Of a stretch of DNA of 64,000 nucleotides, positions 1 through 11,715 are shown piece after piece. The first letter of the stretch is position 1; the number at the start of each line of letters is the position of its first letter. The notes under the pieces were generated by a model that was not told the DNA's origin, ran no database searches, and saw only the letters and a list, made by a program, of their open reading frames with translations. The stretch covers positions 36,905,863 to 36,969,862 of the forward strand of contig ML679962.1 in assembly GCA_007922225.1 (NCBI GenBank), given 5' to 3'. A program made the translations under genes and the position numbers. This stretch comes from Emydura subglobosa. Taxonomy: Eukaryota; Chordata; Testudines; Chelidae.

Positions 1-492
1 CAAGCCATTCATAATTTTTATACTTGAGAAATAACAATCGCATAAATACAAATAACACTGCCTAGAGTTCTGGGCCTCTCCAGCAAGAAACGGGGGATCT
101 TGTGAGAACAAATGATCACAGTTCTCTTTAGTCCCTAAATTCATTTCCAATTGTGACAAGAGCCAGCATTTAAATTTAGGACCACAAAAATAAAATGTAG
201 TTAATTACCCCACTCTGTCTTGTAGCCAGTTTCATTTGAACAAAGACCATATATTCGGTGAGACAGGTTTGGCTGGTAAATGATGCTAACCTTGTGAGCC
301 ATATAGAGAGCCCCAGATCCATAGGTGATTGGATACTGTATCAGCAGCATCCCTTACGCTGTGTGCCTATCCTCCCTATAAGCCTCCAATATGTCCTGGA
401 GTAAATTAAACTAAAATAATATATTTTTATTTTCTGCTTCAATGACGATCTGTTTTACAGTAGTGCTTGTGGGTTTCAGCAGAGATCAAGGC

Positions 493-565
493 CTGGTTGT
501 GCTAGGGGCTGCACTGACACATAGTAAAAGAGTACCTGCCCCTACGAGTTTTCAATCCAAATAGA
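493..565 (-). repeat. Short interspersed repeat fragment (GTGCTAGGNGCTG type)
   Basis: The stretch contains TGTGCTAGGGGCTGCAC, then a diverged copy of the CCTGCCCC segment common in turtle and crocodilian interspersed repeats. The copy near 59.8 kb carries the same GCACTAGGCACTGTAC core. Assignment is by pattern memory only. Confidence 0.5.
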
Positions 566-570
566 CCCTA

Positions 571-846
571 GGTATGTCTACACTGGAGCTGGAACTGTAA
601 TTTCCAGGTTGGGTAGACATACCCATGCTAGCTCCGATCAGAACTAGTTGCTGGGAATGGCAGTGTGGCCCCCAGCAGTGCAAGCAGTGAGTGTGTGACA
701 CAGATTTCAGTCAGGATCAGACTCGAGGTAGCTAACGGCTCCTGCTACTCATGCTGCTGCTGCTGTTCCGTTATATTCACTGCTGTTATTAGCAAGCTAT
801 CGCAGGTATGTCTCCTTGAGCTGGAGTGCTTCAGTGTAGATATATG
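571..846. mobile_element. Short inverted-repeat DNA element with GTCTACAC ends
   Basis: The left end TATGTCTACACT (573-584) matches the reverse complement of the right end AGTGTAGATATA (833-844) at 11 of 12 positions. The body of about 276 bp carries no transposase. The Cys-rich 61-codon frame inside it is incidental. It resembles the other GTCTACAC-ended elements in this window and is probably a non-autonomous DNA transposon (MITE). Confidence 0.55.
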
Positions 847-865
847 CTAAGGGTGGAAAGAAGTT

Positions 866-1010
866 AATATTATCCCCATGTTACAGATGGGGAGCAGAGG
901 TACAGCTAGGCTAAGTGATTTAACCACCGTCACACAGGGGGTTGGAGCAAGGAATGGAGTCCAGGTCTGTGAAGTGCCAGTCTAATGCCTTAGTTGCAAG
1001 ACCAACCTTC
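866..1010 (-). repeat. MIR-type SINE
   Basis: The reverse-orientation MIR core is visible: ATTATCCCCATGTTACAGAT, a diverged GAGGCACAG block, then GTCACACAGG and a TGGAGTCCAGGTCTG-like part. These are the hallmark blocks of MIR elements in amniote genomes. It is old and diverged. Confidence 0.8.
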
Positions 1011-2994
1011 CTCTTGGTTGGAGCATTTGTTCAAACTGAGGCTGCTAATCAGGCTGCTTTTCTAGATGCTGCACAGGTAGCTAGATCGTTTGTTGAACAC
1101 AAGTGACCCTGCAAGAAGGAAGAATTCACATGATTCTCTGCATATGATTAAAATATGTCTCCTTTGCACTTTTCTCACCTATTTCTCTCACGGAGCTATT
1201 TTACATCCTTCCCTTCCTAGCTCTCCAAAGACGTTGATTGTCATTTAAAAAATGTTTACATCTGCAAAGGCCTGGGTTTGTTTGTTTGTTTTATTCTGTA
1301 TAATGGAGGAATATGATAGCTAGGGACCTGATGTATGAGGTGCTAAATGACCTCAGCTGCCAAAGAAGTCAGTGGGAGTGGAAAAAATGCAGCACCTTAC
1401 AGGATTGTGCCCCGAGTTTGGGGCAGGCCTGTATTAGAGAATTTTTGGTGTTCAGAAGGCGACTGGATACCCTGTCTGGTTTCACATTGTCTGTCCCTTT
1501 CTTTTGACGGACACACACATAAGGAGGGAGAGAGCTGGGACAGGCTTTTTCAAGATGATGATGGTTATTAGAAGATGGAAGCAGAGACATAGAGGCAGTG
1601 ATCGCTGAACAGAGCGGGGTGTGGTGAGTTTGGACTCTGGGGTGTTGTTTCCAGATCTGCTGTTCACTCACTTGTATGATCCCATACGCGACACCTCATC
1701 TCTCTTTCGCAGCTTCCCCATTTGTTAAGTGAGTACAGTAACTTGAACTCACCTGCATTTTAAAATACTTAGGGTCTGTTTTCAGACCCCAGCTTCCATT
1801 TGTCTGTCCAATTTTGCAAATGAACATACTTGTGCGTGCGACTATAATATCACCCCCCCCACACACACACATACAAGTGGTAAATCCAACACCTGCATTT
1901 GCAGGTATTGCACTTTGGATGTATACAGTCACGTGCACCAAATATCAGCGTGCATGGCTATTAGAATCTACAAGTATCTCTGGAGGGGTTAGGTGAAGTG
2001 GCATGTGTATGAGTGGGCTGAGGATGCGTGCAAGTCTGGCCCTATGGTTAATACTGTTAGCAGCGATTGTAGAGAACGTTTCCTTTGCAAATCATTCTGT
2101 TGTTTTTAATATCATCCTCGCTATTTTCATATTCAACACGCTGTAAGAAAAATATTAACTGGAGTTTTTGGCCATACATCAAGATATGGGTCTGACACTA
2201 TCGACAGCCGAGGGAAGATAAAATAATCTGCCTCCAGACAACAAGATGCATGGGCGTTAGTGGTGGGGAAAATCAAAACCGAGAAAATGCAAGGAAAAAA
2301 AATTGTGTACAAGTTAAAACTTGTGCAACTGCCTCTTATGCCGCAGATAAAGCAAGGTCTCGCTGACCTTGGCAGCCGTACAGGGCGGTCTTTGCATAAG
2401 AATGAATTGTGCTTAATATACTGGAGGAATTGTTCAGAAAAAAATAGGCTTCTCTTCAGCTATCTTCTTGTTCCAGCTCTAGTTACAATATAAAACATGC
2501 ATCTGTATTGTGAATGACACAAGGGAAAATCCATTCATCTCTGGATGTTTCAATTTCTCTATGTCCCCCATCCCCAAAATAGTGGTGCAGTGATGCAGGT
2601 TCTTGTACTGTCCTCCACGCTGCCCTTGAGCTGAACTTTTCCAGTGTGTCGGCAGAGTCCCTGTTTGTGATTTTGGTACACAACAGTAATGAGACAGGCG
2701 TCCTTGGTAATCAGGCCACTGTGCATTAGTTTTCATCTGATAATAGGAGGGCTGTTCTCCAGGGAGTTAGAAGTAATAAGGAGGAGAGCTGACAGGAAAA
2801 CGGCACCCATCCTCCACAAAAATGAACTTTAACATCACTCTGAGGCCGCTGATATTTCAAGAGTTGCAGTCCTAGGCTCTGATTTTGCTGTGCCTGCCAA
2901 GCTTAAGGCCGTGCCAAGGTGAGTTCCCATGTGGGGCTGAATCCTGCGGGGTTGGGAGAGGGCAGGTCCTGCAGGAATTCACTCCTTTCACTCC

Positions 2995-3247
2995 AAGGCC
3001 TTGTCTACACTTACCTTCAAATTTGGCGGCAGTTGACGGGATTACACAGAGTAGCTTGCGTAACTCCCATCAACTTTGTAACTCCTTTTCTATGCAGCAT
3101 CTTCACTGTGCTGCGCCACTTGAAGGAGTGGTTTTAACGCGTCAACTTCCGGATCGATTGAGCGGGTCTTCACTGCCACTCATTCAATCCGAATAGATTG
3201 ATCTGACAGCAGTGAATTTGCCACCGTCAGTGAAGACATAGCCCAAG
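2995..3247. mobile_element. Short inverted-repeat DNA element with GTCTACAC ends
   Basis: The left end AAGGCCTTGTCTACACTTA pairs imperfectly with the right end CAGTGAAGACATAGCCCAA (3229-3247). Inner segments also pair: AAATTTGGCGGCAG near the left and TGAATTTGCCACCG near the right. There is no coding capacity. It is probably a MITE of the same group as the elements at 571 and 35364. Confidence 0.55.
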
Positions 3248-3770
3248 GGCACGGCGCATATCTTTGAACTACCTCCTAACAAGCACACACAGTTACAAAC
3301 ACCAAGCAAAGAAAACCAAGCCAGGGAGTGGGTGGGGGAGCAAACATCACAGATATGAGTCACCTCGCTTAATGGGTGGGGAAGACGCTCTGATCCAAGG
3401 GCGAAGAGCATGGTAGAAGAGCCTTTATGGAACAGAATAGTGTAGCATGGGGCTCTGGGAAGGGGAAGCAAGTGAGGCAGCAAGCAGGTGGGAGGTGGCT
3501 TTCATGGAACCCGGTGTGCCTTTCCGTGTGACTGGCCAGTTCTCTGGGTTGCCCTGCTCTCAGATTCCTCTGTGCAGCTCTGAAGCACATGTGGTAGAGC
3601 CCCTGAGTGTCACTGAGCATCCCCAGACAGCTTCAACCCCTGTCCGGGCCACGCCCTCTCGTGAAGTCAGCAGGGCTTCGGTAGAAACAGGATAGGGCCT
3701 ATCACTTACACTCACTGAATTGCCCCTGCCTGCCCTGATCACCTTCATCCCGTTTCAGCTCACCAGAGGT

Positions 3771-4053
3771 AGGCTTAGTCTGCATCTATAACCTAGGTTG
3801 ACCAAGCTCTGTCACTCAGGGGTATGAAAAGTTCTCACACACCCCGAGTGACATAGGTAATCCAGCCTAAGGCCTCCTGTGTAGACCCTCTAGGTTGATG
3901 GAAGAATTCTTCTGTTGCCCTAGGTATCACTTCTCAAGGGGGTGGATTTACTACAGCGACCAAAAAACCCTGTCTGTTGCTGTAGCAAGTGCCTACATTA
4001 GTGGTGTAACGTCCACGCCACAGCTGTAGCACTTGCAGTATAGATGTGCCATT
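3771..4053. mobile_element. Diverged inverted-repeat DNA element
   Basis: The left end AGGCTTAGTCTGCATCTATA pairs weakly with the right end around AGTATAGATGTGCC (4037-4050). The body includes CCTAGGTTGACCAAGC and GCTGTAGCACTTGCAG, phrases I associate with turtle MITE-like repeats. Divergence makes the edges uncertain. Confidence 0.4.
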
Positions 4054-5214
4054 AACTTCAGTGAGGGCAGAGAGGTTTACTCTCCTTGATGAGCACTATC
4101 CACATCTCTCCATACTGTGCAGGGCCTGTGTTTTGCCTCTCCACGTTCCTCTTAGCAGGCTGCAGTCTTAATTCCTTAGATTCTTTAGAGGCACAACTGG
4201 CTGGAGTTTTGCTTGAGTAAGGGCTACAGGGCGTGGCTAGCCCTCAGGAGAGGGCCAGAGCCAGAATGGGGTAATGCTGTGGACAGAAAATGTCAACAGG
4301 CTGCAAAATGCTAAATGTTGTTAAAATGGGAAATGGAAAAACAGGCTATAGGTCAATTCTGAAGCTGGGATGAAACACACAGATCTTTGAACAATATTCA
4401 GATTTCTAATAACGCCAATGAGTGCCATATTAAATCAAGTGTTAAGGAAATGGCATTCAGAAGATGTTGCAAAAACAAAGCACCCCCTCCCCCAAACCCT
4501 CTACTCCCAAGAGCACAGTGATAGTAACGAGAAAAGAAACACACCTGGAAAGCAATTATTATCCCAGTAAGAGAAGAATGACAGGCACCGTCTCCAAAAG
4601 TGGAGGAAAACTCATCATTTTGGTGCTTCAGTGCTTTCCTGCTGAACATCTGCATGTCGTGGGAGTAATACATTTTGCTTTAATAGAACCACACATGGTA
4701 GGCCTGCCCTTCTAGGCTCCCACCCATAGAACCCATACAGGTGCATCTATTTAAATTCTATCAAAGGTGCCGGAGTGTTGCAGCACCCCTTGTTGGTAAT
4801 CCTATCTCTGTGGGCAGTGTTGGAGACGTGCGTTAAAATCCACCCCAACTTTTCAGAAGCTCAGACTGCATCCTCACAAAATACTTACCAAGGGGGTTAG
4901 AAATAGTCATTACAAACCACCTCCCCGTTTCAGTGGTATCCAGATCAGCCAATAAAAGTAAAGACATATAGTCAATCCCATTCTTAACCTACAGAGTGGC
5001 AATTAAAGAGCTGAGTAAACAGTAGACTCAAAACTCCCACCAGCATAATATAAAATATAGTCAGAGCCACCCAAGCATTTCAGTAGTTGTATCTTCCTGG
5101 TTCTTTTTTATCAGCTGCTTCTGCAAAGTCTAGCTGGTCTTTAAGAGGGATAGAAGAATACAGAACTACTTCATACCCATAGTTCTATAGAGGCACGTAG
5201 AACTTGGGGTGAAA

Positions 5215-5253
5215 TCCTGGCCCACTGAAGTCGATGGAAAAGCAGGGCCAGGA
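5215..5253. repeat. Small foldback repeat
   Basis: TCCTGGCCC at 5215-5223 and GGGCCAGGA at 5245-5253 are perfect 9-bp inverted arms around a CACTGAAGTCGATGG centre. It belongs to the foldback group with a CCATTGAAGTCAATGG-like core seen throughout the window. Confidence 0.5.
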
Positions 5254-7729
5254 ACACCTGTCATGTTCAGAATCCACACGCAAGTAGGACCCTATCACCC
5301 TGCCTGTGCAACTGGGAGTCCCTGCCCTGAAGATCTTACAGTGTATGGCCCCAGTCTAACATCCACTGAAGGCAGCTGATATCCTTGGGGCAGGAGCAGG
5401 CCTTAAAGGCACACGTTGCAGTGCAGAGCAGTCCATGGTAAACCACACAGACAGTAGGGAGTGGGACCTTTGCTTCATCGAGCAGTTAGGGCACCAGGAG
5501 TTTGCAGGTGATGAGCTGAAGAAAATAAAAAAGAGATGAAGTGATGAGAAAACACGATAGAAGCATTAGTATATCCATCTGCTTTATCCCCAGTAGTGGT
5601 GATTCAGAATACAAGGCAGATCCAGACTTACTATGAGCACTGAGTCTTTAGCATGGGGGCAGAATAAGAAATAAATGTTAACCCTCTGCATGATATCCAA
5701 GGCTTATAAAATCAATAGACTAAATCTGCCCATTAGCCAATGTTCCAGGTATTAATTTTTTTAAAATGTCCAGTGTATGGGACATAATGCACTGTGATGT
5801 TGATGTTGTCCTATGGCTCCTGGGAACCCTGAAAAATCTGTGTTTAGAAATGTCTCCGCAGTTCAGTTTATAATAGTAACAGCAACCTCTGTGCTGGGTG
5901 TTAGCTGAGGAGTCAGTATTGGTTGGTTAATGGTCCTAAGTGTAACTCCTCCCTGTTAGTCGTTAATCTCTCAGCAATTCCTGGACAGCTCTTGATCTTT
6001 ACTGTGCAATTGTAAAGCACATTTGTGCAAGCCTGAAACCTAGGCTGTCCCTTAAAACTGAAACTGTTTCCTAGGGAGTTTCTGCAACGTCTGCTCCGTA
6101 GCACACCTCTGCCACCTTCGAATGAAGTCTTTAAAATGGCCACAATGGTGTAGCTAGGCAGATGTAATCTGATCTTTGTAAAAGGGCCTTCATGTTGATA
6201 ACCCATAGGAGAGCTTCCTCAGTAATAAAGCCTGAAAATGGGTTAGTTAAACTGTAGCTCTTGTGTGTATGGTCATTATTCATTTTTTAATTGTGAGACT
6301 TTCTCTTGGGCATAAGGTTTAAACAGGAAATATGCTGTTTTGGCTTTATATTAAGGATGGGAAATGTGCTGACAGATGATTGCTCCCATTCCCATCTCTC
6401 TTAAAGAAAAAGTCGATTGCCCAACTTTGGAGTGCGAAGACTTTAGCTTTATCACAGGCAAAACCTTCCCCCAAAGGACATTACAATAAATTAAAACATA
6501 AGGGGATACCCTGCAATGCGTATAGCGTTTCTTGGAAATTAAAACCTTAGGGGGGACAGTGGGCTCGGAGATTGTCCTAATAGCCAAACTCCTTCTCAGG
6601 GAGCATGAGAGCTTCCCTTTTATTTAGACCCATAAAACATCCAGGAGTGTTTTTCAAGGTTCCTTAGAAAGGACTTTCAATCCAATTAACATCCTGCCCT
6701 TGCTCTGTGATGTAAATACAACCTGTATCATTTCCTGTTCCTGTTCTCCAGAGCCCACTTGGTTGTGCTAAGCAGCTTTTCCAGTGTGGGGTTACGGGCA
6801 GGGAGGGAACCTAAGATGCAGACAATAAATGAGGCTGTTGCAAGAAGGACGTTCTCTCACTTTTGTGTATGTCTTTGTCATAGTGACACCCTCTTTCCCT
6901 ACGGCATGTGCAGCCACAGTCCTAATAAACCAAGAAAAGTGATTTTTCTAGGAACTTCCAAGGCACCAAAGTAGGCAAAAATTACCTTTTTAATTTCAGG
7001 GGTTAATTCAGCACTAAGTTGTATTAACTCCTGAGCACATCTCCTTCAAGGAGGAATGGGTTGATGCAGTACTCCCCAGCACTTTCCCTCACCAGCCTAA
7101 GTGAGCACAGGCAGATGTTGCTGAACAATCCTTCACCACGTCTAGAGACGGAGTAATGAGGAAAACAGGAGGAGCTCACAGTTGTTTGTTCAGTTGCTTC
7201 TGTTCCCTGAAATTCCCTAATCTGGATTTCCATCCCCGCCCCCGTATTAACAATCTCCTAACCTCATTCTGCCTGCTTGTGCCAGGCTGCTCATTGTACT
7301 CCCACTGATAGCAGGGATAGATCGCTACTGCCTCCCTCTCGTTGTCCGAGTATTCTGCACTCCTGGTGCCGAACGTAAGAGGAAGTTCCTTGCCAGCCTG
7401 TCTTTAGCAGATACGCGCCCTGGGTCACTTCCATACGGCCCCTCCTGCCGTAAAGGCCACATTACTACCACAGTGAGTTCTGGGGTCAGGATAGCACTGT
7501 TAGCTAGCTAAAGGCCCACTGTCTAAAGTGCCAGTCCTGTTTTCCCTCGATCTAATGCATGGAACAACTTGCTTCCTCCTGTTTGTTAACCCTTAAAACA
7601 TAACTAGACATGGTTCATTTTGTCCCTTGTCCTTCATATGGCTGTTTTATTCTGTGGGGTTGGTTTTGTGTTTCCATCTTAGGGACAAATCCTGCCTCTG
7701 TTCTCAGGTGGAGTAGCATTTTAGTCCAT

Positions 7730-7797
7730 GGGGCAGATTCTCAGCTGGGGTGAATTAATAGAGCTATGGCAATGTACACCTGCTGAGATCTGCCCCC
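7730..7797. repeat. Foldback repeat, GGGCAGATTCTCAGC type
   Basis: The arm starting GGGGCAGATTCTCAGCTGGG pairs with the reverse complement of the arm ending CTGCTGAGATCTGCCCC at most positions of about 30. The centre is a diverged TAGAGCTATGGC. It has no coding content and is one of several foldback subtypes here. Confidence 0.6.
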
Positions 7798-8152
7798 AGG
7801 AATGGGTTTAAGATGTGAGCTCGCTCTCTTCGGTGCCAGTCACATCTGCTGATGCTGGGAAATAGATCCTGGCTTACTTGCTCTTCGTTAGGAATGCCCC
7901 TTCATTTTTAAAAAAGGAAGAGGTTCCCTCTCCCCCCATCATCCTGCCCCTTCTCATTTCTCTCTCCCTGGTGTCTCCACAGATTTTCCTTTGTTCTGTT
8001 CTTTTTCTTTCCACGCCCCCCCCAGTCTCATTCTGATGGTTTCTTGCTCTCATTCTGTGATGGTTTCATTGCAGTTTGCCAGGCAGTCTTTATTTAGACT
8101 TCACGGGGGCTCAGTGCTGGTCACTCCCACGTCACTGGCTGCTCCTTACCAA

Positions 8153-8220
8153 GGCCCTGCTTCAGTAAAGCAGTTAAGCCCACCTTTAAGTCCCATTGAA
8201 GCCCATTGGATCTGGGCCTA
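8153..8220. repeat. Foldback repeat, CAGCAAAGCACTTAAGC type
   Basis: It begins GGCCCTGCTTCAGTAAAGCA and ends near GATCTGGGCC, with CCCATTGAAGCCCATTGG between. It shares its left arm with the copies at 18527 and 34031. It is a short diverged inverted-repeat sequence. Confidence 0.5.
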
Positions 8221-10334
8221 GTCCCTTCTCCAGTTTGCTTTGCTTCACTTTTGCAACCTTTACTCTTTATGGTGGCCTGTACAATTATAACTTGAATTCC
8301 TGTTAATACGCAGAAACAGAAACATCTCGAGTCTCTGAAGGCTACTAAACACGCAGGGCAGGAATGGGCTTAGGAAGGGAGAGAGCGTTGTCTATCGGCT
8401 AGTGGCAGGGACTGGGGTATATGGCCCCAACGGACTATTCCCAGCTTTGCAGTTTAACTTCTCTCTACCTGCTCTCCACTGGTCAGGTTTGTATGTTGAT
8501 ATTTATCTACCTCATACGGATCGCATGAGATTTTTTTAAAAATGTTTAATGAAGAGGTTGCGGATTGTTGGATGAAATTGCCCTTGTGGATCTTGTGGAA
8601 TGCAAAGTATTTATATTATTGCTACTGTATTATTCGTGTATTGCTAGTGACAATCAAGATGACGTTGCCAAGCAATGGAACAATGCCGATGTAGAATCTC
8701 GTTCGTACTACGGACTAGTGCTTTGCCCCACCAGTCAACCTACTAGATTAGCCCTGTGATGTAATAAAATCTTACTGTTGCAATTGCCACTGTAATCAGC
8801 ACACAGTCCTAGCGGCCCTTCAGCTGCCAGCATTGAGAGTCAAAAGGAGTCTGCTTTCTGGGCCGTGCTTGCCAGCCTCTGCCACACCAAACATAGATCC
8901 TTGGCATCTCTTCTCCACGATCCCCTGCACTGTCTCCTTGAGGAATGAAGAATGCCCTGCAATCACACTCCTCTCCTTCCAGGCCAGCTCCCAGTCATGG
9001 GAGAGCTCCTGCGGGCATTACATGACAAATCTGTTCACCCTGCCATGCCCCTATCTGCCCCAGCCACTCTCTCACCACAGCACAGTGATGGCTAAATATC
9101 CTGCTCTAACACTGCATCTGACCTAGAGAAATACAGGGTGACAGTCCCTGTCACGCTGGCACATGATGCATCTTTCACTCCCTAGAGATTAAAATCCCTT
9201 GTTTTTTATTTTAAATGTGCATACTGTTTTTCTATGCCATTTTAATTTACTCTGTTATGGTGTGTTAGATACTTCATTTCTTGTTTAAATAGCATCCCTA
9301 CATTTTGGTGGCTTAAACTCTCCTCCGCCCCCCCCATTTAATGAGCTCTTTTGGCTAATAGCCACCCCACTTTTAGTATAATCCCTGTGGCTTTTATTAC
9401 AGCTGCCATTTAGTCTTTCCCTAGGTACCACTTTACTGCGCTGTGTGTTGGACCTTTGCACTCGCTAGCTGCTGATTTCACTGAGTTCTTTGTTGCTGAA
9501 AGTAAACGCACAGCATCAAACTTTAAAACATAGTTGCACGTGCTAAACTGTGCCTATACCCGTTGCTTCTTCATAACCCCACTTTTAGACAGCATTCTTA
9601 TCCTAAATATAAAATTCAGTGACATTTCCCCCAATTCTTGTACTATGTGATCAAAATTAGTTGGTTTCCTGGCACACATTTACACTGAACCCCTCTCAGC
9701 ATTAAAATCAAAACAAGATCATGGGATTTTCTCTGGCAACAACATACATCTCCATTGCAGGCAATTGCAAGAAACCAAGTTTCCACTACTGAATTTGTAC
9801 TGTGTGTGTTTGTTCTCTAGCACACATTTAGTAAGTAATTTGGCCTTCACACTTAGCAGGATTTCAAACAATTTACTTTATATCTTAACTTGATTCTTTT
9901 CCTTTTCATATAAATAAATAGTTTTTGTAATATTTTAAGTAGCAAAATACTGACTAGCTTGGGTTATCGGAGTAATAGCATTTTTCAGACTCCCAGTTAA
10001 ATAATTTTTTATAGTTGTGTGCGCATGTATATACCCCACATACATGGTGGTAGTATCCAGGTGATAGATACGTGGTTGAACTGTGTCATAAATTACTTCT
10101 GTCAGGGCCCTTTGATTGCTTCACCTGCATTCTGCCTACAATCCCCCTCCTCCAGGCCTGCTCCCAACATTCCAAACAGCAGCCAATTGACAAATAATCA
10201 GCCTTCCTCCCTCTGCCTCAGAAAAACCCAACCAGGTCTGAGGTGCAGGATGGTCAGGGACAATAATCGGGGAGTGAGAAGCGGGCACAGAGTGAGAGAA
10301 TCCTCAATAAGGTAACCGAAAACATTTCAGTTAC

Positions 10335-10530
10335 ACTTGTGCCTTCCATGCAAGGAACCAAAGCACTTCACAAACATTCCTTTAGTTAGGCCTCTCAACA
10401 CCTGGGGCAGGCATGTAAATATTCGTAACCCCATTTTAGAGATGAATAAGGTTGGAAAGGGAAGAGCTCGGAGAAGAATCCAGGATCCCTGGCCTCCTGC
10501 TCTAACCACGAGGCACAGTCCTCCTGTCGG
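10335..10530 (-). repeat. MIR-type SINE
   Basis: In reverse orientation the core CCCCATTTTAGAGATGAATA, the GAGAAGAATCCAGGATCC block and CTCTAACCACGAGGCACA are all visible. These match the order of MIR blocks (tail to tRNA-like head). Confidence 0.75.
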
Positions 10531-10591
10531 CAGATAAGGTGCCCAACATCTTCCAGTGACACACTGTCTCATCATTTTCAGGGTTGTGGGG

Positions 10592-10604
10592 TTTTTTTTT
10601 TTTT
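10592..10604. repeat. Poly-T run (13)
   Basis: A homopolymer of 13 T sits just right of the MIR. It may be an A-rich tail of an inserted element on the other strand or a simple repeat. Confidence 0.5.
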
Positions 10605-10779
10605 CATTTTTGGCCATGCTTTAACATTGGCTTTGTTTGTTTAATTTTAATGAAGAACTAGTCTAATATGGATTTTCACCGTGCAGTTGCCTAAAACTTA
10701 TCAGAAAGAGTTGGGGGGAGGGGAGAAGGGTAGTGGGAAGGGCACTGTTGATTTGAGTTTGTACTGCCTGACGTCTCAG

Positions 10780-11066
10780 CATTCTGGTTTTGAATTGACA
10801 GTTGACGTGCAGAAAAAGCTTGCTGCAGGCATAAACGGGAAATTGGAAGTAATTCTGGTCACCGTGGCTTCTATGGAGAGGAAGTTGGAAACCTTCACAT
10901 TGTAACTGCAGGAAGCTAAGAAGAAAATTGAAGATCTGGAGATTTTAATTGATCTCCATGATTCAGTCATTACAGGGAACATGGAGGATTTTCAGGCTCA
11001 GGAAACTCAGTGCATCCACCTGGCGGACAGCTGTAGAATAATAAATGATCTGCTGGGTGTGTCATA
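10780..11066 (+). pseudogene. Decayed LINE ORF1-like coiled-coil remnant
   Basis: One frame reads a charged, heptad-like segment: ELTVDVQKKLAAGINGKLEV, then MERKLETFTL, a TAA stop at 10903-10905, and in the same frame LQEAKKKIEDLEILIDLHDS. It ends with HLADSCRIINDLLGVS before TAA at 11064-11066. The last piece resembles a diverged form of the LEDRSRRNNLRLLGV motif found after the coiled coil of L1/Tx1-clade ORF1 proteins. The internal stop shows it is not a functional gene. I cannot exclude an unrelated coiled-coil pseudogene. No 5' UTR or ORF2 part of a LINE is seen next to it. Confidence 0.45.
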
Positions 11067-11487
11067 AAGCACATGGAGGCTGAAATGTTGCTTCTGGCTG
11101 GATTGTGAAATGCCTAGAGATAGACAGTCTTGATTTCCTTTTCTAGTGTGCTGCTGTGGGCTGCCTCCGTGGCCATGTGAATCAGATACCAGTGGGTACG
11201 GCAGAAAATGCAACCTTTGGCACAAGAAGTGTGGTTCTGAAACTGGCATTGAAGCTGTCGCAGCTTTTCTCTGTTCAGAGCCGTTTCCTTGGCCATGTTA
11301 CAGCACTACTTCTCTTCAGCGTTGGAAGGTGTTTATGCCCGTTGAAGCGAGAATGAATTGTTGGGCCTGGCTTTCCTTTTGTAGCCTGTTGGATTAATGG
11401 CTGGTTTTGGAAGACAAATGTGTGTGTTTCTGTCTCCTACCTAAAACTGTAATGACTTTGGGATATGAAAGAGGGACATCTCTCTAG

Positions 11488-11715
11488 GGCATATATAGCC
11501 CTCATCACCATAGCATCTGAGTGCCTCACAGTCACTGATGATGGTTTTTATCCTTGCAGCAACTCAGGGAGGGAGGGAAATGTTATCCCATTTTACAGAA
11601 CTGAGACTCAGAGTAGACTAAGTGACTTGCCTATGGTCACACCGGAATGCCATGGCTGAGCCAGGAATTGAACCCAGATCACCCTCCTGTATCTAGCCAC
11701 TAAACCATCCATCCT
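11488..11715 (-). repeat. MIR-type SINE, nearly full length
   Basis: Blocks in order are AGCAACTCAGGGAGG, TATCCCATTTTACAGA, GAGACTCAGAG, GTGACTTGCCTATGGTCACA, GAGCCAGGAATTGAACCCAG and TAGCCACTAAACCATCC. This is one of the best preserved MIRs in the window. Confidence 0.88.

Noticed and set aside
665..850. Small Cys-rich open frame (61 codons with a CYSCCCCC run)
   Set aside because: It lies inside an inverted-repeat DNA element and the Cys run comes from a TGC-rich simple stretch; no signal peptide or disulfide pattern.
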